Shown in pieces: positions 18,202 to 26,108 of a stretch of DNA of 64,000 bases; the first letter of the stretch is position 1, and every line of letters starts with the position of its first letter. Source of the stretch: Bradyrhizobium sp. Ash2021. Its GTDB lineage: Bacteria > Pseudomonadota > Alphaproteobacteria > Rhizobiales > Xanthobacteraceae. The notes under the pieces are model-generated. The model saw nothing but the letters and a program-made list of their open reading frames with translations. It made no database searches and was not told the origin of the DNA. The stretch spans positions 8,042,501 to 8,106,500 of the forward strand of contig NZ_CP100604.1 in the NCBI RefSeq assembly GCF_031202265.1, written 5' to 3'. The position numbers were made by a program, and so were the translations under genes.

Positions 18202-19031
18202 TGGCGACTAAACGAAAAGAGACAGATAGGCGGCGCGCCATCACACGCGCAGGCATCAAGAGGCCCGGGGACACAGGACAAACCGTAGACACCCTCGCGG
18301 CGAAGCTAGCTGCTAATGCCGGGGGGGTACGAAAGCACGCGGCGTCGGGCGCTGTAGTGGGGCTCAAGCGGAAGGACATCCGCGTGGCTGAGAAGGTGTT
18401 CCAGTGGAGAATACCTCAATACAACATGATTCCTAGCGACGACCATATTCTCGAATTGGCGAAGGCTGCACAGAACACGGGCGCGCTAGAGCCGATTCTC
18501 GTCTTTCCAGTGGCTGATAAGCACTACGTGATGGACGGGCATCACCGTCTAGCCGCCTACATCACGGCAGGGTGGAAAGGCGATATCCCGGCAATAGTGT
18601 TTAACGGCAGCTTGGATGAAGCCGTCCGGGAGGCACTGGGGCGCAACACTAAAAACAAGCTGCCCATGACAACTAAAGACAAAACAGAGGCGGCATGGAG
18701 GCTAGTGAAGGAGGGCAAGCCGGGAGATTGGCCGGACAGTATCAGCGAGACAATGGCACTGTGCGGAGTCGGGAAAGGCACAGTGAACCGGATGCGCGAT
18801 GCGTGGACGAAGTTGCACAGCGGGCAATACGAGGGGATTGGAGACCTTAGTTGGAGGCAGGCACAAGACACGCTAGAGGGGAAGGAGAAGCAGGCGTTTG
18901 ACAAAGATAGCTGGCTCGAGGAACGAGCGCAGAACTTAGCTGACGGGATCATCCGGGCGAAGCTGCGCCTGTCGAGGGATATCGAAGTCACCGCTCTAGC
19001 GCTTGAGATGCTAGACCCCGGGTTAGCGTGA
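18201..19031 (+). CDS. ParB-like nuclease-domain protein, 3' end displaced by inversion
   Basis: 276 residues as it stands. A basic N-terminus (KRKETDRRRAITRAGIKR) precedes a ParB/Srx-type domain (about residues 75-150): QYNMIPSDDHILELAKAAQ, ALEPILVFP and the signature VMDGHHRLAAYITAGW. An HTH-like region follows (ETMALCGVGKGTVNRMRDAW near residue 195). Unlike plasmid ParB there is no partner ParA. The last three residues and stop come from DNA beyond the right breakpoint. With the tail at 16360-16466 the original product would be about 307 residues. It is probably an element-encoded regulator or maintenance factor. Confidence 0.75.
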   Translation: MATKRKETDRRRAITRAGIKRPGDTGQTVDTLAAKLAANAGGVRKHAASGAVVGLKRKDIRVAEKVFQWRIPQYNMIPSDDHILELAKAAQNTGALEPILVFPVADKHYVMDGHHRLAAYITAGWKGDIPAIVFNGSLDEAVREALGRNTKNKLPMTTKDKTEAAWRLVKEGKPGDWPDSISETMALCGVGKGTVNRMRDAWTKLHSGQYEGIGDLSWRQAQDTLEGKEKQAFDKDSWLEERAQNLADGIIRAKLRLSRDIEVTALALEMLDPGLA

Positions 19032-19518
19032 TACCAAAGCTTGCTAGGGCGTTTTGGGCGTGCTGCTCGGCGAAAGAAACATCCCCGACAGCAAACTGCT
19101 GTCTACAATCTTGTAAGATGTCCCTCAGAACATCCGCGTTAACATTCTCGCCGTGTGGTCCGATTGTCTCTAGCCTGCGCGAAAACCTTAACGCTTCATC
19201 TTCCTTCAGCGCCGTGGCGTACACCCACTCGGCCATTCGCTTTATCTGCGCATCGGAGAGCGACGATATTACGGGACGTTCTTTGAGCAGGGCCTCGGCA
19301 GTGGCCAGTGTCCGATTGAAGTCTGCCAAGACGTGCGTGGCAGCAACGTTCGCTTCCTTCAACACCTTGGTGCCGAGGGATTTCTTGAGAAAGACCTGCT
19401 TGGGTTTCTCGGAATTGAGGACGCGCGCGACTACTTCTTGGAGGCGTTCAGGCACCTTCCGCTGAGCGTAGTACGTCCCGTGTCTGTCCTTGATCAGTCC
19501 CATCAACGCACGCATCAA
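18988..19518 (-). pseudogene. tyrosine recombinase/integrase, N-terminal part (split gene)
   Basis: This frame begins MMRALMGLIKDRHGTYYAQR and continues KVPERLQEVVARVL, FLKKSLGTK, LADFNRTLATAEALL, then SLSDAQIKRMAEWVYATAL and ASFGITLTR. It matches the N-terminal, arm-binding and coiled portion of long (about 600 aa) integrases. True sequence ends at 19018; the last ten residues to the stop at 18988 are read from the back of the ParB-like gene. The gene lies 86 bases from the 3' end of tRNA-Glu on the same strand, the usual arrangement for a tRNA-integrating element. The start may be MGLIKD, five codons in. Confidence 0.8.
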
Positions 19519-19603
19519 AGCTACGACCTAGTGCTACCACCGGAGCGCAGTCAAAGCCATGATTTGCGGGATGTTTTTGAAATCTCAGCGCTTCTAGAGC
19601 CGC

Positions 19604-19678
19604 TGGCGCTCCCTAGGGGAATCGAACCCCTGTTTCAGCCTTGAGAGGGCCGCGTCCTAACCGCTAGACGAAGGGAGC
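19604..19678 (-). tRNA. tRNA-Glu (anticodon CTC)
   Basis: A 75-base gene including an encoded CCA. The acceptor stem GCTCCCT pairs with AGGGAGC, followed by discriminator G and CCA. The anticodon stem CGGCC/GGCTG encloses the loop CTCTCAA with anticodon CTC. The T arm is GGGGTTCGATTCCCC. The 3' end faces the integrase N-terminal fragment and is the probable attachment site of the element. I found no second copy of the tRNA 3' end within the window. Confidence 0.95.
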
Positions 19679-19737
19679 GTGTGTGGCAGGGAATAGCTGC
19701 GAATTCCGCCGGCTGCAAGACGGAAGCTTCTATTCGT

Positions 19738-19870
19738 CATGCCCGGGCTCGACCCGGGCATCCACGTCCTGGCTGCCAAATGAAGAAAGGCGTGGATGGC
19801 CGGGTCATAGGCGAGCGGAAGCGACGCCGTCCTTCGGACGGCTATGCCCGGCCAACCGCCTTCGTCCGAA
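19738..19870. repeat. dispersed intergenic palindromic repeat (CCCGGGC type)
   Basis: Contains ATGCCCGGGCTCGACCCGGGC and, about 90 bases on, GCCGTCCTTCGGACGGC and ATGCCCGGCC, forming nested hairpins. Related CCCGGGC-ended palindromes recur at about 26049-26085. It lies between tRNA-Glu and the next gene. Confidence 0.6.
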
Positions 19871-19902
19871 GGCGGACTTCGGCGAGTCAGGTGACGGAGA
19901 CC

Positions 19903-20241
19903 TCAGGGCTCGATGACGAATTTGAGCTTTCCGGCGGGTTTTAGCGTCTTCGCGTCAAACGTGTGGATTTCGGTCACACCGCCTATATCAAGCGTCACCG
20001 CCAGCCGGTCGCCGGCGACGCCGGTGGAGACGATGCGGGCGCCCTTCGGCAAGGCCGCGGTCATGTCGGTGGAAGCGGCCGTCGCGCTTCCCTCGCCGCG
20101 ATAAAGGCGGTAGCCAACGGCGATCAGGACGACGGCCACGGCCAGCGCCGAGGTGAGGCCTGCGATCAGCATCATCCGCCGCACCCGCGCGAACAACGCG
20201 GCCTGCTCGGGGGTCGGTTCGGGCGCAACGGTATCGGTCAT
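19903..20241 (-). CDS. small membrane-anchored protein, possibly DUF6476-like
   Basis: 112 residues. A short cytoplasmic N-terminus rich in Pro/Glu, then one transmembrane segment (about residues 27-46, MLIAGLTSALAVAVVLIAVG). The periplasmic part is beta-rich, with GARIVSTGVAGDRLAVTLD and EIHTFDAKTLKPAGKLKF. Size and layout suit the DUF6476-type proteins of Alphaproteobacteria, a tentative assignment. Its start codon and that of the divergent pseudouridine synthase share the tetranucleotide CATG (20239-20242), so the two genes have no intergenic space. Confidence 0.65.
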   Translation of the reverse strand: MTDTVAPEPTPEQAALFARVRRMMLIAGLTSALAVAVVLIAVGYRLYRGEGSATAASTDMTAALPKGARIVSTGVAGDRLAVTLDIGGVTEIHTFDAKTLKPAGKLKFVIEP

Positions 20242-21289
20242 GCAACATTCTTCTTTTGAACAAGGCTCTGCTTTGGAACAAGGCTTTTCGTCGAATAGCG
20301 GTCAACGGCTGGAAGTCACGGTCGGTGGCGACGAGGGCTCGCTCCGGCTCGACCGCGTGCTCGCGGTGCTCCGCCCTGAACTGTCGCGCTCGCGGCTGAA
20401 GGCGCTGATCCTCGCCGGTTCCGTCGCCGCCAAGGGTGCCCCCATCCGCGACCCCGCTTATCATGTCGCGAAAGGCGATACGATCACAATCGACGTTCCG
20501 GAAGCCACCCCGCCCGAGCCGGGGGCCGAGGATATCCCGCTCGACATTACTTACGAGGACGACGACATCATCGTCATCGACAAGCCGAAAGGCCTGGTGG
20601 TGCATCCCGCCGCCGGTCATGAGACCGGCACGCTGGTGAATGCGTTGATCGCCCATTGCGGCGCCAGCCTTTCCGGCATCGGCGGCGTCAAGCGGCCGGG
20701 CATCGTGCACCGGCTCGACAAGGACACCACCGGACTGATGGTGGTGGCCAAGAATGACCGCGCGCATGCGTCGCTGACCGCGCAATTCGCCGATCACGGC
20801 CGCACCGGGCCGATGCAGCGCGGCTATATGGCCTTTGTCTGGGGCGTGCCGACCCGCCAGCGCGGCACCGTGGACGCGCCGATCGACCGGCATCCCTATG
20901 CCCGCGAAAAGATGGCGGTGCGCGAAAGCGGACGCGAGGCGGTCACCCATTGGGAGTTGCGCGAGGCGTTTTCCGGGCGCGACGGCAAGCCGGTGGCCTC
21001 GCTGCTGGCCTGCCAGCTCGAGACCGGACGGACCCATCAGATCCGCGTGCACCTGTCCCATCTCGGCCATCCCCTGATGGGCGACACCGTTTACGGCTCG
21101 CACTTCAAGACCAAGGCCGGCCACCTCGGGCAGAAGGCCCAGGCGGCCCTGACCGCCCTCGGCCGGCAGGCCCTACATGCTTACCTCCTGGCCCTGGAAC
21201 ATCCCCGGACCGGGGAACTTTTGCATTGGGAAGCGCCTTTGCCGGAGGATTTGCTTCTCCTGCAAAGCGCCCTCGAAGCGGCGCTATGA
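20240..21289 (+). CDS. rluD: RluA-family pseudouridine synthase (RluD-like)
   Basis: A 349-residue rRNA-modifying enzyme. An N-terminal S4-like RNA-binding domain (about 30-90, LRLDRVLAVLRPELSRSRLKALI) precedes the catalytic domain. The catalytic aspartate sits in RPGIVHRLDKDTTGLMVVAK near residue 160. Also present are VIDKPKGLVVHPAAGH near 115 and QLETGRTHQIRVHL near 265, with the usual ending HPLMGD..YG. RluD makes pseudouridines in helix 69 of 23S rRNA. ATG 20240 is the only ATG before the domain; its codon overlaps the divergent gene's start, so the true start could be further downstream at a non-ATG codon. Confidence 0.88.
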   Translation: MQHSSFEQGSALEQGFSSNSGQRLEVTVGGDEGSLRLDRVLAVLRPELSRSRLKALILAGSVAAKGAPIRDPAYHVAKGDTITIDVPEATPPEPGAEDIPLDITYEDDDIIVIDKPKGLVVHPAAGHETGTLVNALIAHCGASLSGIGGVKRPGIVHRLDKDTTGLMVVAKNDRAHASLTAQFADHGRTGPMQRGYMAFVWGVPTRQRGTVDAPIDRHPYAREKMAVRESGREAVTHWELREAFSGRDGKPVASLLACQLETGRTHQIRVHLSHLGHPLMGDTVYGSHFKTKAGHLGQKAQAALTALGRQALHAYLLALEHPRTGELLHWEAPLPEDLLLLQSALEAAL

Positions 21290-21505
21290 CGCAGGGCCTT
21301 TGGAAAAGTGCTGTTATGCCAACAGGTTATGGCAGCCACACGGGGACGTGACGTCAGCAATCCTTCCCTATCGGCCTCGTTTTGGTGTATGTTGCACCTG
21401 CGTTGAATATCCAACGCGGAACATCGCAGGCCGACCGGCTTTGACAAAGCGGCCGTCTGCCGGGCCCGCCGCTATCGGGGGCCTGAACCACTGGAGGGCG
21501 CTAGA

Positions 21506-22405
21506 ATGGCCCGTACAGCTACCTTACCGGTTCTCAATGGAGAATCCGGACTTTCCCGATACCTCGCCGAGATCCGCAAATTTCCGATGCTGGAGCCCCA
21601 GCAGGAATACATGTTCGCCAAGCGCTGGCGCGAACATGACGATCGCGACGCGGCACATCACCTTGTCACCAGCCATCTCCGGCTCGTGGCCAAGATCGCC
21701 ATGGGCTATCGCGGCTACGGCTTGCCGATCTCCGAGGTCGTCTCGGAAGGCAATGTCGGCCTGATGCAGGCGGTCAAGCGGTTCGAGCCCGAGAAGGGCT
21801 TTCGGCTCGCTACCTACGCCATGTGGTGGATCAAGGCGTCGATACAAGAGTACATCCTGCGTTCCTGGTCGCTCGTGAAAATGGGCACCACCGCGAACCA
21901 GAAGAAGCTGTTCTTCAACCTGCGCAAGGCGAAGAGCAAGATCTCCGCGCTGGACGAAGGCGATCTTCGCCCCGACCAGGTGGCAATCATTGCCAAGCGC
22001 CTCGGCGTGACGGCTCAGGACGTGGTCGACATGAACCGCCGTCTCGGCGGCGATGCGTCGCTCAACGCGCCGATCCGTGACGACGGCGAAGCCGGCGAAT
22101 GGCAGGACTGGCTGGTCGATAACTCGCCCAACCAGGAAGCCATGATGGCCGAACATGAAGAGTTCGATCATCGCCGTCAGGCGCTGAACGGCGCCATCGG
22201 CGTGCTCAACCCCAGGGAACGCCGCATCTTCGAAGCGCGCCGTCTGGCGGAAGAGCCGATGACGCTGGAAGATCTCGCCGCCGAATTCGGCGTGTCACGC
22301 GAACGCGTGCGGCAGATCGAGGTCCGCGCCTTCGAGAAGGTGCAGTCGGCCGTCAAAGGCACGATCGCCCGGCAGGAACAGGCCGCACTGGAAGCCGCGC
22401 TCTAA
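21506..22405 (+). CDS. rpoH: RNA polymerase heat-shock sigma factor (sigma-32)
   Basis: A 299-residue sigma factor. The start has GGAGG 8 bases upstream. Region 2 is complete (LVTSHLRLVAKIAMGYRGYG, EGNVGLMQAVKRFEPEKGFR, TYAMWWIKASIQEYILRSWS). It is followed by the RpoH box, QKKLFFNLRKAK near residue 132, which separates heat-shock sigmas from the housekeeping type. Region 4 ends with the HTH FGVSRERVRQIEVRAFEKV. It directs transcription of chaperone and protease genes. A 216-base leader precedes it, and a strong terminator follows at 22432. The RpoH box makes the identification firm. Confidence 0.96.
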   Translation: MARTATLPVLNGESGLSRYLAEIRKFPMLEPQQEYMFAKRWREHDDRDAAHHLVTSHLRLVAKIAMGYRGYGLPISEVVSEGNVGLMQAVKRFEPEKGFRLATYAMWWIKASIQEYILRSWSLVKMGTTANQKKLFFNLRKAKSKISALDEGDLRPDQVAIIAKRLGVTAQDVVDMNRRLGGDASLNAPIRDDGEAGEWQDWLVDNSPNQEAMMAEHEEFDHRRQALNGAIGVLNPRERRIFEARRLAEEPMTLEDLAAEFGVSRERVRQIEVRAFEKVQSAVKGTIARQEQAALEAAL

Positions 22406-22431
22406 GCACGCGGTCAAGGCAAGAGGTAACG

Positions 22432-22460
22432 AAAGCCGGCGGCAACGCCGGCTTTTTGTT
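22432..22460 (+). terminator. rho-independent terminator of rpoH
   Basis: AAAGCCGGCG-GCAA-CGCCGGCTTT followed by a T run. It has a GC-rich 10-bp stem and tetraloop, and lies 27 bases past the rpoH stop. Confidence 0.9.
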
Positions 22461-22640
22461 TGGGGGCGCTCGGCTTCGACACAAGGACTGTCGTCCTCCG
22501 CGAAAGCGGGGGACCCAGTACGCCGCGGCGGTCGAGAGACGACGCGCAACAGCTACGGCCTCTGGAACGCTGGATCGCCCGGACACCTATCGCGAAGACG
22601 CGCTTCGCGCTTTTGCCGGGCGACGACGATCGAGATTCAA
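22461..22640. repeat. intergenic repeat-like sequence
   Basis: No gene is seen. The stretch GCGGGGGACCCAGTACGCCG and inverted GC-rich elements (AAGACGCGCTTCGCGCTTTT) resemble rhizobial intergenic repeats. The assignment is by appearance only. Confidence 0.35.
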
Positions 22641-23156
22641 CTACCCGAAGCTCGGCTCGGCCGGCTCCACCACCGCGGTGTCGCGCTCCCAGCCTTCGTT
22701 CTCGAGCTTGATATGCTGGATCGCCACCGCATTGGCGTTGGCGTCGAGATCGGGCAGCGCCTGATATTCGGAAACCCAGCAGCGAAACACCTTGTAGGAC
22801 AGCACGAGCTGACCGGCTTCGTTGAACATGTCGATGGTGATGTCCTTGCGGAAGTCCTTCAGCGACACTTCGGACCCCGGTGCTGCGCCAAAACTCCAGA
22901 CCTTGTTGGCCCATTGCTCGAACGCCGGGTCGTGGGTGACGCCGCGCTCCAGCGTGATCGGATCGAACCGGGTAATGCCGGGCGATTTGCGCCACATCGA
23001 GGGATCGCCGCCCTCGCGATGCTCGACCACTTCGGTGGTCCGCCTGAGCGCGCTGACTTTTGAGATGCCGGCGACGTACTGGCCATCCCATTTCACGCGG
23101 AATTTGAAATTCTTGTAGGGATCGAAGCGCTGCGGATTGACGGTGAATTCGGCCAT
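22641..23156 (-). CDS. orphan phage tail tube-like protein (T4 gp19 family)
   Basis: 171 residues starting MAEFTVNPQRFDPYKNFKF. The sequence FRVKWDGQYVAGISKVSALRR is followed by EVVEHREGGDP, KSPGITRFDPITLERGVTHD, FEQWANKVW and RKDITIDMFNEAGQ, ending YKVFRCWVSEYQALPDLDANAN. This is the pattern of T4-gp19-like tail tube proteins found in phage tails and contractile injection systems. No other tail, baseplate or sheath gene is near. The product might be domesticated, or serve an injection system encoded elsewhere. It is flanked by ordinary chromosomal genes, and its composition matches its neighbours. Confidence 0.8.
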   Translation of the reverse strand: MAEFTVNPQRFDPYKNFKFRVKWDGQYVAGISKVSALRRTTEVVEHREGGDPSMWRKSPGITRFDPITLERGVTHDPAFEQWANKVWSFGAAPGSEVSLKDFRKDITIDMFNEAGQLVLSYKVFRCWVSEYQALPDLDANANAVAIQHIKLENEGWERDTAVVEPAEPSFG

Positions 23157-23292
23157 GATCCAAAACCCTTCAAGTTGTGCCCCTCCCGGCCACGCGCCGA
23201 GATTGCTTGAACCCGCGGGTCCGGTCAATCGACTAAGACAGGGAGAGACCAACGCCGTCCATCGGCCGGCGCGGCAGCAGACGAGGCGCATC

Positions 23293-23643
23293 GTGGCGAT
23301 CACCCTGCAATCAACCATCGGCGGCTTTTCCGCCGAATTCATGCGCAGGCTGCCGCAGCTCGAGCAGGCCATGACCGCGAACGGGCTCGATCCGACCGAA
23401 TTCGTGATCTCCAAGGACCGCGCGACACCGGCCACCGTGCCGCTGATCGGGCCGTTCTTCTACGAGTACACGGTGTTCTTCGGCGACGAGAAATTCACCG
23501 TCACCGAGCCGAACGACATGAGGTTTCTGGAATATTTTTACGCGCGCTGCGTCGCGCCCGACGAGGCCGGGCCGGAGCCGCAAGTGCCGCGGCCGCCCGG
23601 ACTGATCAGCCGCATTTTTCGCTGGATGACGCACCCGATCTGA
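23293..23643 (+). CDS. conserved hypothetical protein
   Basis: About 116 residues from a GTG at 23293. The sequence AITLQSTIGGFSAEFMRRL is followed by LEQAMTANGLDPTEFVISKD, then a beta-rich middle (GPFFYEYTVFFGDEKFTVTEPND), FLEYFYARCV, and a Pro-rich tail ending RIFRWMTHPI. No signal peptide or catalytic motif is seen. The upstream in-frame extension to 23137 overlaps the promoter side of the divergent tail-tube-like gene and looks non-coding. It could be functionally linked to that gene because they are divergent neighbours, but nothing in the sequence proves it. Confidence 0.6.
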   Translation: MAITLQSTIGGFSAEFMRRLPQLEQAMTANGLDPTEFVISKDRATPATVPLIGPFFYEYTVFFGDEKFTVTEPNDMRFLEYFYARCVAPDEAGPEPQVPRPPGLISRIFRWMTHPI

Positions 23644-23656
23644 GCGGCGCGCGGCC

Positions 23657-24280
23657 CTACTCTCCCCACTCCCGCGCCATTTTTGCCAGCGCGCAGCCTT
23701 CGCAATAGCGGGCGTCCTTGAAGTCGATCCAGTTATGGGCATAGACGCGATCGAGCGGGATATCGTAGCGCGCGCGCAGGACCTTCACCAAAATCCGCCA
23801 CGCCGCGACCTGCGCGTCGGTCGGCCCGCGCGTGACATCGGGATAATTGCCCGCGAATTCCACGCCGATCGAGGTGTCCTTGTTCACCTGGTGATAGGTC
23901 TTGCCGTTGTCGATATATTTGTTGTCGTTGCGGTCGGCGCCGTCGGTATGGGTGGGGACGAGATGATCCGCCACCGCCCAATAGACCGTGCCGTCGGTTT
24001 CGACCCAGACCATGACGCCGCGCCTGGTCGGGATCCTGAACTGCGCCTCGGCGCCCCCGCGCGCGGAACCGACCGGCCCCTCGGTCTGGTGCACGATGAT
24101 GTTGCGCCAGGGGTGGGCCTTTGCGACGTCGCCCCAGGGCGACAGCCAAACCATCTTCAGGCCGGGAATGTCGGGCGTACCCGACGACCGCGCGATCGTC
24201 GCGAGGTCGGGCGTCTGCGCGGAGGCCGAAGTAAACAGCGCGATGGCGAACAGCGCCGTTGCAATCAGACGGAAGATCAT
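23657..24280 (-). CDS. secreted N-acetylmuramoyl-L-alanine amidase (Amidase_2/PGRP type)
   Basis: 207 residues. A signal peptide (MIFRLIATALFAIALFTSASA, cleavage after ASA-Q) precedes an Amidase_2 domain. Zinc-site candidates are the His in NIIVHQTEGP near residue 64 and the late His in VYAHNWIDFKDARYCEGC near 186. THTDGADRNDNKYIDNGKTY and SIGVEFAGNYPD lie between them. It probably cleaves the amide bond between N-acetylmuramic acid and the stem peptide in the periplasm. The C-terminal CEGC pair may form a disulfide. It stands alone on its strand. Confidence 0.8.
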   Translation of the reverse strand: MIFRLIATALFAIALFTSASAQTPDLATIARSSGTPDIPGLKMVWLSPWGDVAKAHPWRNIIVHQTEGPVGSARGGAEAQFRIPTRRGVMVWVETDGTVYWAVADHLVPTHTDGADRNDNKYIDNGKTYHQVNKDTSIGVEFAGNYPDVTRGPTDAQVAAWRILVKVLRARYDIPLDRVYAHNWIDFKDARYCEGCALAKMAREWGE

Positions 24281-24316
24281 CGCTCTCTCATCCAGTGAAT
24301 TTACTGGATAGCACGC

Positions 24317-25546
24317 TCACGCACGCCTGCGCAGCGTCACGTCCGACAGCGCCGGGATTTCGATCCCGGGCACCAGCGGCGGCGCCGGGTCGTAGGCCGC
24401 AAAGCAATTCCGGCCGCTCTTCTTGGCGTCGTAAAGCGCGTGGTCGGCGGCGGCGATCAGGCGGTCCGGGAATGGGCCGATCTCCCGGCTCCATTGCGCG
24501 ACGCCGATCGAGACCGCGATCGGAATATCGGAGCCTACGCATTGCTCGGCGTCCAGGCGGCAGACTTCCAGCACGCGGCGCGCGATCATCGCGCCCTCGC
24601 GCAGCGTCGAGGAGGGCAGTACGATGCAGAATTCGTCGCCGCCGGTGCGCGCCAGGAGGTCGCCCGGCCGCAGGCGGGTCTGCGCCATCAGGGTGAAATG
24701 CTGCAGGCAAAAGTCGCCGGCGGCATGGCCGTGGGTGTCGTTGATGCTCTTGAATCCGTCGAGATCGATCACCAGCAGCGCGAACGGCTGGCCGCTGCGC
24801 TCCGATCGGGCGCATTCCTCGGTCAGCCGCTGCACCAGATGCCGCCGGTTGGCGACGCCGGTGAGGTCGTCGAGCAGCGCAAGATCAGCGACTTCGTTGC
24901 GCAGCCGGTCCATCGCCATCAGCAGGAAGCCGAAATTCAGCGCCATCGACAGGAACACCAGCACCAGGATCATGACCGACTGCAGCTGGTCGAACTGCAG
25001 GAAGGAGAATTCGCCGCCGCCACTGACGACGCAAGCGATCAGCCGCAGGGCATAGAACGAGATGATGAGAATGGAGACGGTACCGGCCAGCCGGGCGCCC
25101 GGATTGATGCGGCCCTCATGCGGCGTCAGCAGCAGCCTCAGGGTCAGCAGGAGCGGCAGCGACTGGGCGATCGAATAGATCGAAACCCGCATCCTCACGC
25201 TGTCGTTGCCGAAGATGAAGAAGGCGAGGCCCGCAAAGGTCAGTCCCGTGATCAGCAAGGTGGCGCGCCACGTCACCGGCCGGCCGAAGAACTTCTTGAT
25301 GCCCATCGCGGCGAGGCAGGCGGCAAAGACCAGAGCGGTGCCGGCGGCGAGCAGCGGCAGCAGCGACTCCGTCATCACGACGCGCAGCATCGCCATCGCC
25401 GCGCCGACCGCCGCGACGAACGCCGACCCGGTCCAGAACCGGGCCGCATCGAACGACGGATAGCTGCGCATGACGTAGGCCCAGATCAGGCCCAGCGCCA
25501 GAAAATTGATGACGAACACCGTCCACAGCGTCGGAACGCTCAGCAT
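24317..25546 (-). CDS. membrane-bound diguanylate cyclase (GGDEF)
   Basis: About 409 residues. The N-terminal 210 form roughly six transmembrane helices with no recognised ligand motif. The GGDEF domain follows (about 230-395): LLDDLTGVANRRHLVQRL, VIDLDGFKSINDTHGH and LARTGGDEFCIVLP. The active-site GGDEF is intact, and RPGD five residues before it is a complete RxxD inhibitory site. It should therefore make c-di-GMP from two GTP and be product-inhibited. There is no EAL domain. Start M at 25546 is chosen because the next hydrophobic helix follows directly; 25564 is possible. Confidence 0.9.
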   Translation of the reverse strand: MLSVPTLWTVFVINFLALGLIWAYVMRSYPSFDAARFWTGSAFVAAVGAAMAMLRVVMTESLLPLLAAGTALVFAACLAAMGIKKFFGRPVTWRATLLITGLTFAGLAFFIFGNDSVRMRVSIYSIAQSLPLLLTLRLLLTPHEGRINPGARLAGTVSILIISFYALRLIACVVSGGGEFSFLQFDQLQSVMILVLVFLSMALNFGFLLMAMDRLRNEVADLALLDDLTGVANRRHLVQRLTEECARSERSGQPFALLVIDLDGFKSINDTHGHAAGDFCLQHFTLMAQTRLRPGDLLARTGGDEFCIVLPSSTLREGAMIARRVLEVCRLDAEQCVGSDIPIAVSIGVAQWSREIGPFPDRLIAAADHALYDAKKSGRNCFAAYDPAPPLVPGIEIPALSDVTLRRRA

Positions 25547-25976
25547 CGCAAACCCGCAACGCACATGGCCGCGTCTCCCCTGTTATCCGCCCGCCCAGAG
25601 CTTTCGCGCCTCAAGGCGTCTCCCCCCACGACAATCCCTGTTGTCTTGCCGACAAGTTGCAGCCATGCCGCTTAACGGACTCTGACCGTGGCCTTCGCAA
25701 TCTCCACCGTGGTTTTAAATTGATGAAGAGCGCAGCGCGTTGGGGCCGCGTTAACCGTGACGCGGCGACGCCGATGGCGTCGCGCAGCTGCATTTTCGGA
25801 GAAAATCACGTCAAAATGCATAACAACTGTGGATAACATCGTGACCGCGGCGTGACAGCACGCGGCAGCGCGCCGCGAATCTGTTGGGATTGTGATCGAG
25901 GATGTTGCGAGGCTAGCCCTCCGCCAAGCATGCCTCGGTGTCGCGTTTCAATCCATTAAACCCTTGAGAGGATACT
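25547..25976. other. 430-bp intergenic region upstream of the Lys-rich micropeptide
   Basis: No gene longer than a few dozen codons is supported. The interval includes ACTGTGGATAACAT near 25830 and a GC-rich inverted stretch (ACGCGGCAGCGCGCCGCG) near 25860, and should hold the promoter of the micropeptide gene. Confidence 0.4.
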
Positions 25977-26045
25977 ATGGCTAAGAAAGCGAAGAAGGCG
26001 AAAAAGGCGAAGAAGGCGAAGAAGGCCAAGAAGTCGAAGAAGTGA
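25977..26045 (+). CDS. 22-aa lysine/alanine repeat micropeptide
   Basis: ATG at 25977, with GAGAGGA 7 bases upstream. The product is Met-Ala followed by six Lys-Lys-Ala units, closing with Ser-Lys-Lys: 14 of 22 residues are lysine and none are acidic. It is tightly followed by a strong terminator at 26109, so it looks like a dedicated transcript. Lysine-alanine repeats resemble the tails of histone-H1-like bacterial proteins, suggesting nucleic-acid or ribosome binding; this is inference. It is too short for most gene finders. A 430-bp gene-free region upstream would accommodate regulation. Confidence 0.65.
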   Translation: MAKKAKKAKKAKKAKKAKKSKK

Positions 26046-26108
26046 CTTCAGGCCCGGGTGGGGCGCTCAGCTCCGCCCGGGCATCCAACGCCAGGCATGA
26101 TCTTTCGA

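Larger units (their letters stand above)
16467..19017. other. inverted 2551-bp segment splitting two genes
   Basis: Reversing this segment in silico joins 19018 to 16467 and 19017 to 16466. The first join gives one continuous integrase frame (...GITLTR-GTAYHNLCIES...). The second gives one continuous ParB-like frame (...EMLD-RFGLPEAL...). All three element genes would then run in one direction away from tRNA-Glu. Breakpoint sequences share only a GG dinucleotide in inverted orientation; I see no long inverted repeat there. Confidence 0.8.

Noticed and set aside
16467..19017. Inversion mediated by long inverted repeats
   Set aside because: The breakpoint flanks share only two bases in inverted orientation; an 8-base match (ACCAAAGC at about 16459 and 19033) is in direct orientation and does not fit.
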